Notes under the pieces: generated by a model | Told to the model about the DNA's origin: nothing | Databases searched by the model: none | What the model saw: only the letters and a program-made list of their open reading frames with translations | Translations under genes and position numbers: made by a program | Assembly (NCBI RefSeq): GCF_015163655.1 | Contig: NZ_JADEUF010000034.1 | Location: forward strand, 1-34,999 | Origin: Xenorhabdus griffiniae | Lineage (GTDB): Bacteria > Pseudomonadota > Gammaproteobacteria > Enterobacterales > Enterobacteriaceae | DNA length: 34,999 bases | Direction: 5' to 3' | Shown: in pieces, positions 29,568 through 34,999 of the stretch | How positions within the stretch are numbered: position 1 is the stretch's first letter | How the letters are laid out: each line of letters begins with the position of its first letter

Positions 29568-29827
29568 CGAAACGGGGTCAGGCAGCGCCTTACATCATAG
29601 TGAAATCAGTGTGTTAGGTGGGGTTTTAAGCAACACCTCGGATCGGTATAGAGAACACTCAAACATGCTATATAAATCATATGGTTAACCTGATTTTCAG
29701 CGAAAAAGAGATCACTCCCATGCAAGATGAATTCGATGGTTTTATTCAACTACCGAGGATTTTCAGGTAGTTCAAAATCCCGCAAGTTTGCTGTTCGTGC
29801 CATCAATAAACGGTTGGGAGATAAATA

Positions 29828-30036
29828 GTGGGCAGAGGCATTCGTAATAGCAATCCCGGCAACATCCGCCACGGTGACAAATGGCAAGGATTGTGCAACA
29901 GGCAGGCAAATCATTCTGCCAGTTTATCGCACCGGAATGGGGGATACGGGCGATGAGCAAAATCCTGCGCAATTACGTGAAACTCTATGATGACAGGACC
30001 ATATGCCAATTTATTTCCCGTTGGGCATCCCTGAAT
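29828..30036 (+). pseudogene. frameshifted phage virion-protein fragment
   Basis: From the GTG at 29828 the reading GRGIRNSNPGNIRHGDKWQGL matches the start of phage structural proteins of the RGIRNNNPGNI type. After about 27 codons the match moves to the next frame (from 29881: GKSFCQFIAPEWGIRAM, then SKILRNYVKLYDD and FISRWA), so a base was lost or gained near 29905-29915. After ISRWA, where the family continues PNEN, the sequence jumps into spanin-like sequence. So this is a broken 5' half joined to another gene. Confidence 0.65.
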
Positions 30037-30199
30037 GCCCCGCGTCTGAAACCGTTTCCCCCTCCGGTGTGGACGGTTCAAGACCCGCCAGACTGGCGAA
30101 AGACGCTGAACAGGCTTATTACGTTTCCTCGGAGAACTCGAAACCCTTGAAGCCCAGTACCTCGGGCTGAGGGATTGGGCGAAGACTGAATGTCGGTGA
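30022..30199 (+). pseudogene. 3' remnant of nested Rz/Rz1 spanin genes
   Basis: In one frame the region reads PSGVDGSRPARLAKDAEQAYY and then, after a shift near 30130, ELETLEAQYLGLRDWAKTECR and TGA: this is the C-terminal part of an Rz-like inner membrane spanin. In the +1 frame it reads KPFPPPVWTVQDPPDWRKTL, closely like the lambda Rz1 end KPPPPPAWIMQPPPDWQTPL. The relative frame is the one seen in lambda. Both 5' ends (membrane anchor and lipobox) are missing, replaced by the virion-protein fragment. Confidence 0.65.
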
Positions 30200-30220
30200 G
30201 CCTCTGATTACTCAGAGGCT
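30199..30220. terminator. hairpin after spanin remnant and after the zinc-finger gene
   Basis: AGCCTCTGA TTAC TCAGAGGCT is a perfect 9-bp stem with a 4-base loop. It begins at the stop codon of the Rz-like remnant and lies 40 bases past the stop of the zinc-finger gene on the other strand. There is no T-run on either side. Confidence 0.5.
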
Positions 30221-30259
30221 GGAGGTCGCTAGATTGCAGTGTGAGAGATATCACTGGAG

Positions 30260-31279
30260 CTATTTATAAGGAGACTTCCATTCCCCTGAAACGGGATCGT
30301 ATACAGATGCAATGGTGTTGTCTGAGTATGAGTAACTTGGATATAGTGGGTTTTGGGGAGCCTGTTGTTGCGCAGGTTGCTGCTGTTGTAGTTGCCTGGG
30401 TGGTCGGCGTTGGCGAAATGCAGCATGCCGCGGTGCAATTGAAGGAGGTTGCCCCCGGTGTCTCATTGGACCACCAGCTTGGGGACGTGGGTTTTGCATA
30501 GGCGATGGAGAGCTACTAAGTTGAGCAGGTGACTCATTTGAACTAACGTATTGAGCTAGCCCCCCAGGTATCCATCCTGCCCTTTGTATTGGGGGTGAAG
30601 ACTGAGGTGGAGATGGTGCAATGAATGGATTACTTCTGCCGGATGTTGAAGGCCTAGGTCGAGAAGGAGGGTTGGCAAGGTCAGGGAAAAACTCTGCAAT
30701 ATCAAAGTCATCGTAATCCTCTGGGGTTGGTGAAGTTGGTCTAGGTGGAATGGGAGACGGAGGCGGTGTATTCAAATGAGAATAACTAGGTTGAGAACCT
30801 CTTTGCGTTGGTGGGATATGACCGAAGCCCAATCGTGGATCTCTGGTAATGAGGCCTTCAATTAGAGGATTTTCCCAGCTAGGAGGTGGAACTTGAGTAA
30901 TACAAGTTGCAATATGCCGATCATCCATCGAATTAACCAGTCGCTCAACCTGCGTAGAGGGAAAGTCAGATGTATCTGGTTGATTGCCTATTGATAAATA
31001 GGATTGAGAGCTTTGGGCATGCACGGATTGTTTATGCATTTTTAAGTCGCTATTTTGAGCAAAACTTTTTCCACAATCATTACAGTGAAAAGAACGTAAT
31101 TTTTCATGTACACATTTTTTATGTCGTGTTAAGACGCTATTCTGAGCAAAGTCTTTTCCACAATCGGTACAGTGAAAAGGTTTTTGCCCTGTATGGGTTC
31201 GTTTATGCGCGTTTAAATGAAATGGTGTATCAAACGTTTTCAAACATCCGGGCCAGTTGCAAGAATATCGTCCAGGCAT
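30260..31279 (-). CDS. eukaryote-like C2H2 zinc-finger protein with activation-domain-like tail
   Basis: 339 residues. Three C2H2 fingers: ZF1 C7-C12-H25-H29, ZF2 C37-C40-H53-H58, ZF3 C66-C69-H82-H87. The ZF1-ZF2 linker is TGQKP, as in Krueppel-type factors (TGEKP); ZF2-ZF3 is EKLRS. Helix positions -1/2/3/6 are T/F/H/A, Q/S/V/R and Q/S/D/M. Then a disordered Pro/Ser-rich region with PPPSPIPPRP (172-181), the acidic-aromatic EDYDDFDIAEFFPDL (187-201), an Arg-rich stretch RQRRPPRQ (289-296) that could be a nuclear localisation signal, and a Gln-rich LQQQQPAQQQ (297-306). No signal peptide or membrane segment. Start set by GGAGGT five bases before ATG 31279. This is not the Ros/MucR finger of bacteria. 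Probable host-directed effector; secretion route unknown. Confidence 0.8.
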   Translation of the reverse strand: MPGRYSCNWPGCLKTFDTPFHLNAHKRTHTGQKPFHCTDCGKDFAQNSVLTRHKKCVHEKLRSFHCNDCGKSFAQNSDLKMHKQSVHAQSSQSYLSIGNQPDTSDFPSTQVERLVNSMDDRHIATCITQVPPPSWENPLIEGLITRDPRLGFGHIPPTQRGSQPSYSHLNTPPPSPIPPRPTSPTPEDYDDFDIAEFFPDLANPPSRPRPSTSGRSNPFIAPSPPQSSPPIQRAGWIPGGLAQYVSSNESPAQLSSSPSPMQNPRPQAGGPMRHRGQPPSIAPRHAAFRQRRPPRQLQQQQPAQQQAPQNPLYPSYSYSDNTIASVYDPVSGEWKSPYK

Positions 31280-31639
31280 AACCACCTCCAACAATCAACA
31301 ATGAACATCTTTACAACTACACCTAAACCCATCTTCACCCAATAACAAGCGAATAATGCTTAACAATTAGTTACCCCCTGACACTAAACCCAATATTTTT
31401 GTATCCATTCCCTGAGTGGCTACAGAAATAACCCATGCTGCCCCCGTCCCCATCGCGTATCCAACGCATACGGGCTGGTGGCATTTTTATTTTCACTGCG
31501 CATTCACAGCGCCATTCTTTCAACGTCGAATCCAATCACTTTGACATGAGCCTTCGAGGAAGTCAGTTATAGCTGGCGAGCTTCGACGGGCTGATTTCCT
31601 ATGTGAACGAGGGTTCATTTCAAATGTAGGTAACACGTT
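31280..31639. other. region upstream of the zinc-finger gene
   Basis: It must carry the zinc-finger gene promoter on the minus strand. No well-spaced -35/-10 pair is clear. A 55-codon minus-strand open stretch (31371-31535) reads LKEWRCECAVKIKMPPARMR and ends GYKNIGFSVRG; it has no good start and no family I recognise, and may be another phage fragment. Composition is more GC-rich than the coding AT-rich neighbours. Confidence 0.4.
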
Positions 31640-31902
31640 ATGAATAACATCATTCCATTTGAGTATAAGGGTCAAGAGAAGCTGCTAAAGGCAGCGGGGA
31701 CAAGATCCACCAATACCTGAAACCGGAAGCCCGGGAACTGGTCACAGAACAACTGAAAGCGGTCACTATATTGGTCAACGGCTGCGTGGATTACAAAGAC
31801 TTTGAGGCACTTTGCGTTCAGTCATTTGGCAAGCCGGGTGAACAAGGTTGCTTAATCCTGCCGGTAGAACGGGAATTCAGTTATTCAGTAATCAGGCATT
31901 AG
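31640..31902 (+). pseudogene. phage-related gene remnant (possible antirepressor), frameshifted
   Basis: ATG at 31640, with GTAGGTAA upstream, gives MNNIIPFEYKGQ, a start common in phage antirepressor/KilA-N proteins, but stops at 31718. Another frame is open from about 31661 to TAG at 31902 and reads KIHQYLKPEARELVTEQLKA, then VNGCVDYKDFEALCVQSFGK. The two look like parts of one damaged gene. The second part is not identified. The rest of 31903-32071 shows nothing I recognise. Confidence 0.45.
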
Positions 31903-32071
31903 TTCTTTTGCGTCGGGTTATCGCCGTCTGTCGGTATTAGCTATGACATGTCTCTTTGCCATCGAGCGTACCGACAGAATCAAAAATAACCCATGCCCTC
32001 GTGTAGCTACCACGGGTCATTATCAGCAACACCCGCTGTAGGCTGGATAATTGATTATCGAGTACCTTGAA

Positions 32072-32410
32072 TTATCGAGGGCTAAAATGAAAGTAGAAAA
32101 ATTGGTCATCATTGCCTAGGCATAAGATCTCGCCTTCTTTTTTATCTTTTACTTTGATATCAGCAACCAGTTCAGTTGCGACATATTGGCTGCCTACATA
32201 ATCAGAAAAAACATTTAATTGTATGCTGTCATTATCAACGCTTGCTTGTCCCAGTATCGATAGCGCACCATCCGCCTGTACTTTCCTCATTTCTTTAATC
32301 CCATAATCCAAGCACCGCTTAGCATAATTATTTTCATGCTCAGTGACAGCTATTGCTTGTGGTGCAATGAGTATTGATGACAAGAGTAATAGAGGAGTGA
32401 TTGGTCTCAT
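32072..32410 (-). CDS. small periplasmic hypothetical protein (112 aa)
   Basis: Starts with a Sec signal (MRPITPLLLLSSILIAPQAIA, cleavage after 21), leaving about 91 residues with two Cys that could form a disulfide (RCLDYG and ILCLGN). I recognise no family. The ATG at 32410 is preferred over 29 upstream codons because it begins the signal peptide; the upstream ACGGAAC is a weak ribosome binding site. It lies just upstream of, and divergent from, the broken tail-fibre gene. An accessory exported protein carried in prophage DNA is possible. Confidence 0.6.
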   Translation of the reverse strand: MRPITPLLLLSSILIAPQAIAVTEHENNYAKRCLDYGIKEMRKVQADGALSILGQASVDNDSIQLNVFSDYVGSQYVATELVADIKVKDKKEGEILCLGNDDQFFYFHFSPR

Positions 32411-32482
32411 GAAAATTGTTCCGTATGTAATTTTGACAAATGAAATAGTTATGTTAGCAGTATTTAAATAAAGGGGAAAACA

Positions 32483-33182
32483 ATGATGATAATCCACCTT
32501 AATGAAGGTAGTAGCATTGCAGCCGAGAACTTTATTAACGGCGTTGCCCCTGGGTAGATTATATTGATCCAGTCTGGCTGCAACAATTTAATCCACATGA
32601 TACAGGCGGTGAACTCGGATACCGAACTGGTACTGGCTGATAATGTCGCTGTCACCCTGAATAATACGCAATACCAGATTCAGGTTACCGTTCCTGATTC
32701 CGCCTCCGATGCCGTCTGGCATATTGTGGCCAACACCACCTACACACTCAATTCCTCCAGAACATGGACAAATGGATGTCACAGAGTGGTGTGGTTGATG
32801 TGACATTACCGAATGGACAGACCGTGTCATTGCAGGCGGCGATGTTGGATAAAAATAAAAAGGGTGCGGATATTCCAAACAAATCGGAATTTGTAAAAAA
32901 CCTTGGTTTACAGGGAACGGCGGAGCTGGAAAAAAATGCAATACAAACAGGGCAATATGGGTTAGGCGGCATTGCACCAATAGCTAGCGATAATGATTTA
33001 AATGCCAAACGGCTGCCAACATCATTTTATCGTATGGGAGGTGGAACTGGTGGGCGGGATGGTGAGCAGGTATTTTGCTGCGGTATGATGAAAATATTGT
33101 ATTTCATATTTGGCTGAGTGCGCAATGCACGGAACTACAGTTTGTTATGCAAATAGGTGATACCACTCGAGGTGGAACATAA
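32483..33182 (+). pseudogene. phage tail-fibre gene with an internal stop and two frameshifts
   Basis: AAGGGGA precedes ATG 32483, which opens a tail-fibre N-terminus. A TAG at 32555-32557 interrupts it, then the same frame goes on (ILIQSGCNNLIHMIQAVNSD, TELVLADNVAVTLNNTQYQI). Near 32750 it shifts to the next frame (FLQNMDKWMSQSGVVDVTLP, NGQTVSLQAAM, KKGADIPNKSEFVKNLGLQG). Near 33070 it shifts again (LLRYDENIVFHIWLSAQCTE) to TAA at 33180. Three lesions make it non-functional. The motif GADIPNK.EF.KNLGL is shared with the intact fibre gene at 33618, in inverted orientation. Confidence 0.75.
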
Positions 33183-33561
33183 ACTTGGCATCGGTCATTA
33201 TCAAATATCCGGTGTGCTGGGTTATAACGCTGACGGGGCATGGGGTGTACATGGTGGTATCTCGTCGCCGAAGAACAATAACGGGCTGGAACTCATCTAC
33301 ATTGATGACCAGGTGCAAAAGGACGGCTGCATCACCATCAAGACATTCCACCGTCAGCACACCCATTTACCTAGGCAGTTCCAGAACAAGCGGATAAAAG
33401 ACATCGTGGACAGTGAAAAGGTCTACTATGCCGATGCTGAACCCTGCGACATCCCCGAAGGTTGCCGATTAGATGTCCGCGTCCAGATGCCGGAAGAGTC
33501 GGTGTGGAATTTGAGGCAGAAGGAGGCGGAGGTTGTCGCTGATATTGACCAGATTGAATAG
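33157..33561 (+). CDS. phage tail protein, C-terminal fragment (134 aa)
   Basis: Open from a GTG at 33157 (no clear ribosome binding site) and overlapping the end of the damaged tail-fibre gene. The text ISGVLGYNADGAWGVHGGIS, RTFH-like IKTFHRQHTHLP, and EPCDIPEGCRLDVRVQMPE is familiar as the C-terminal part of enterobacterial prophage tail proteins. It therefore looks like the surviving 3' end of a larger gene. Ends at a hairpin. Expression is doubtful. Confidence 0.6.
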   Translation: MIPLEVEHKLGIGHYQISGVLGYNADGAWGVHGGISSPKNNNGLELIYIDDQVQKDGCITIKTFHRQHTHLPRQFQNKRIKDIVDSEKVYYADAEPCDIPEGCRLDVRVQMPEESVWNLRQKEAEVVADIDQIE

Positions 33562-33579
33562 GTGGCGTAAGGGAATGGT

Positions 33580-33602
33580 TAACCCGCAGAAGTTGCGGGT
33601 TA
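33580..33602. terminator. hairpin between convergent tail genes
   Basis: AACCCGCA/TGCGGGTT perfect 8-bp stem with a 5-base loop, extended by a T-A pair. It lies between the convergent tail genes. T-runs are weak on both sides. Confidence 0.55.
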
Positions 33603-33617
33603 TATTGTTGCTCGGTA

Positions 33618-34469
33618 TTAAGCAGCTCTGACTATGTAATTGAATGCGATGTTGCGCGGGCGAGTTTCGTTCGCAACAGAAAATCCACCATAGACACTTG
33701 AGCTATAGGTTCTAAAATAATTACCATTCCACAAGCCAGCATTATTTCCGACTGGACGTTGTGTATTTTCTAGATCCAAAGCGAAATTATCCGCTTTATT
33801 ATCGTCAAAAACAGTTGTGATCCCGTTTTCCTCCATGCCATCATCACCATTACTTGTTGGTAATGCATGAAAATGGTTCTGAAATGCAAAATTTTGGTGG
33901 CTAAGGAGAGAACGATTGGGATCAATCTTTCCGCTATCATCCCATCCCCGAATAAACTCCCCTCTCAAATCAGGTAGCACACCAGATGGATAAGCAAGGG
34001 CAAGTTTCGGGTATTTTGCTTTATCAAATGAATCACCATTACATATCAGCCAACCTTCTGGTGGGTTTTCTGTTGGCCAAGGCACAGGAACACCGACAGG
34101 CAATACCGATCCTTCTGCTAACCCAAGATTCTTAATAAACTCTTCTTTGTTAGGTATATCAGCTCCGTTCTGGTCTTTGGCTAGGCGAGTACTGGCATTT
34201 TCATTTGCATTACTGGCATTTTGAGTAGCTGTATTCGCTAAATCATAGGCTGTTTTTACTGCCTTTGGTGTTGCTGCCATAGTCTCGCTATCGCTACCAG
34301 CATCATTGCTCAGGACAACAAATCCTTTATCTTGCAGTGTTGCATCTGGGTGATTGCGGCTTTGAGCATGTTCCTCAATGGCATCTTTGACATATTCCGG
34401 AGTTGGAACGACAACAAGGCCATCATCTTCTAAGACTTGTGTTTCAGGCTTTTTATCTTGAATACTCAT
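33618..34469 (-). CDS. phage tail fibre / tail collar domain protein
   Basis: A 283-residue tail fibre. Residues about 40-90 form a fibre repeat (ATLQDKGFVVLSND, then SETMAATPKAVKTAYDLANT) typical of Phage_fiber_2 units. Residues about 102-117 carry GADIPNKEEFIKNLGL. Residues about 122-182 are a tail-collar domain (PVPWPTENPPEGWLICNGDS, LPDLRGEFIRGWDDSG). The end NETRPRNIAFNYIVRAA is the usual collar C-terminus. The start has GAGGG upstream. Likely the receptor-binding end of a prophage or of a phage-tail-like particle. It faces the broken fibre gene, as in cassettes where fibre ends are swapped by inversion. No adjacent chaperone or invertase is in the window. Confidence 0.85.
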   Translation of the reverse strand: MSIQDKKPETQVLEDDGLVVVPTPEYVKDAIEEHAQSRNHPDATLQDKGFVVLSNDAGSDSETMAATPKAVKTAYDLANTATQNASNANENASTRLAKDQNGADIPNKEEFIKNLGLAEGSVLPVGVPVPWPTENPPEGWLICNGDSFDKAKYPKLALAYPSGVLPDLRGEFIRGWDDSGKIDPNRSLLSHQNFAFQNHFHALPTSNGDDGMEENGITTVFDDNKADNFALDLENTQRPVGNNAGLWNGNYFRTYSSSVYGGFSVANETRPRNIAFNYIVRAA

Positions 34470-34888
34470 GGTTATTCCCTCATTTAATCAACAATACACA
34501 TTGCTAAGTAACATGAAGGCGGTGAGATACTACTCCGCCATTGAACATCAATGAAATTGGTTCATCAATACTGGAGAGTACGGCTTAATTAATATTTGAT
34601 AGGTAGCATGTTTTGATGGCAGGATGACATAAAATGACAGATGATGAATTAATCAAATTTATCAGGTGACTGATGAAACTTAGCATACTAAAAGCGGGAT
34701 TTCCTGTCTTAACCCATCACTCACCGATCGCTTTATTCGTGACGCGTCACGATAAATAAAGACCATTGATTCTTCAGTTTCAAACGGAGGCAGTGAATTA
34801 ACTATAGGGATTCCTTCAGTTTAAGGAGTCACTTTACTGAGCATGAGGGCTATGGGACTTATTTGGAAAATTTCTTTTCATCCTCACC
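34470..34888. other. intergenic region with a 16-bp perfect palindrome
   Basis: No gene is recognised. It holds a perfect palindrome TCGTGACGCGTCACGA at 34737-34752, suited to binding a dimeric protein, and GC-poor DNA that ends at the TATACC end of an IS630-type element. Confidence 0.5.
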
Positions 34889-34999
34889 TATACCAATCGT
34901 CATTGAAGATGCTTGATTTTTTATCCTAATCCGATCATGCTTGCGACCATGAAAATTCATCTGACACCAGAACAAAAACGCGCCCTTGAATTGATGCAT
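34889..34999 (+). mobile_element. 5' end of an IS630-family insertion sequence (partial)
   Basis: Begins with TATACCAATCGTCATTGAAG, the counterpart of the end at 84-105 (reverse complement TATACCAATCTCACTTCAAG). The transposase ATG lies 60 bases inside. The element continues past the window. Confidence 0.65.
34949..34999 (+). CDS. IS630-family transposase, N-terminal fragment
   Basis: Seventeen codons, MKIHLTPEQKRALELMH, run off the window edge. I recognise this as the N-terminus of IS630-type transposases found in Xenorhabdus and Photorhabdus. The DNA-binding helix-turn-helix should follow outside the window. The left edge of the window has the matching C-terminus, in the same orientation. 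Confidence 0.6.
   Translation, partial: MKIHLTPEQKRALELMH

Noticed and set aside
30241-30501. Plus-strand open frame of 86 codons opposite the zinc-finger gene
   Set aside because: It is antisense to the Gln/Pro-rich tail; the Val/Ala-rich translation is what the complement of CAA/CAG/CCA-rich codons gives.
30260-31279. Reading the zinc-finger protein as a bacterial Ros/MucR regulator
   Set aside because: Ros-type proteins have one finger with longer His spacing inside a larger fold; here three tandem fingers with a TGQKP linker follow the classical pattern.

Overview
Organism. The window looks like an enterobacterial chromosome of the Xenorhabdus/Photorhabdus type (Morganellaceae). The order ychF-pth-ychH and prs-ispE-lolB / hemA-prfA-prmC-sirB1-kdsA is the enterobacterial arrangement. 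The intergenic DNA is AT-rich and full of short palindromic repeats. There are two tandem GDSL lipase autotransporters and IS630-type ends. The genus is inferred from this pattern and not proven.

Layout. (1) 1-4.9 kb: the tail of an IS630-family transposase, a 60-residue Cys-rich secreted peptide, mdaB with an AraC-type regulator, then ychF and pth. (2) 5-10.4 kb: ychH, then two tandem paralogous GDSL esterase autotransporters, each with its own Shine-Dalgarno site. (3) 10.5-18.4 kb: the conserved housekeeping block. prs-ispE-lolB run leftward and hemA-prfA-prmC-sirB1-kdsA run rightward from a shared 283-base intergenic region. sirB2 is missing, and hemA appears to be coupled to a 19-codon hydrophobic leader ORF. 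(4) 18.4-26.2 kb: dauA, moved here from its E. coli place next to prs; a fragment of an aspartic-protease-like gene; a lipoprotein hydrolase; a ynbA/ynbC-like lipid gene pair; a WYL regulator; and an SRPBCC-VOC fusion protein. (5) 26.2-35 kb: an accessory region of hypothetical proteins and prophage debris (DUF551-like piece, virion-protein fragment joined to a nested Rz/Rz1 spanin end, possible antirepressor piece, broken and intact tail fibres). It ends in the start of a second IS630-type transposase.

Most exciting object. A gene on the minus strand at 30260-31279 encodes a 339-residue protein with three Krueppel-type C2H2 zinc fingers, one linked by a TGQKP linker. After the fingers come a long Pro/Ser-rich segment, an acidic-aromatic motif (EDYDDFDIAEFFPDL) that looks like a VP16-class transactivation motif, an Arg-rich patch and a Gln-rich patch. 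This is the architecture of a eukaryotic transcription factor, but the gene has a good bacterial ribosome binding site and sits among phage fragments. I propose it is a host-directed nucleomodulin-type effector. That is inference; the fingers and motifs are directly visible.

Repeats. Two families of short mobile repeats recur. Family B/C (75-107 bp) begins and ends in TATACCAATC-type terminal inverted repeats. These are the same ends carried by the two IS630-type elements at the window edges, so these repeats are probably MITEs mobilised by that transposase. Family A (about 97-102 bp, CTAAATAG ends) is unrelated. One family A copy supplies the stop codon of dauA and cuts off the neighbouring protease-like gene.
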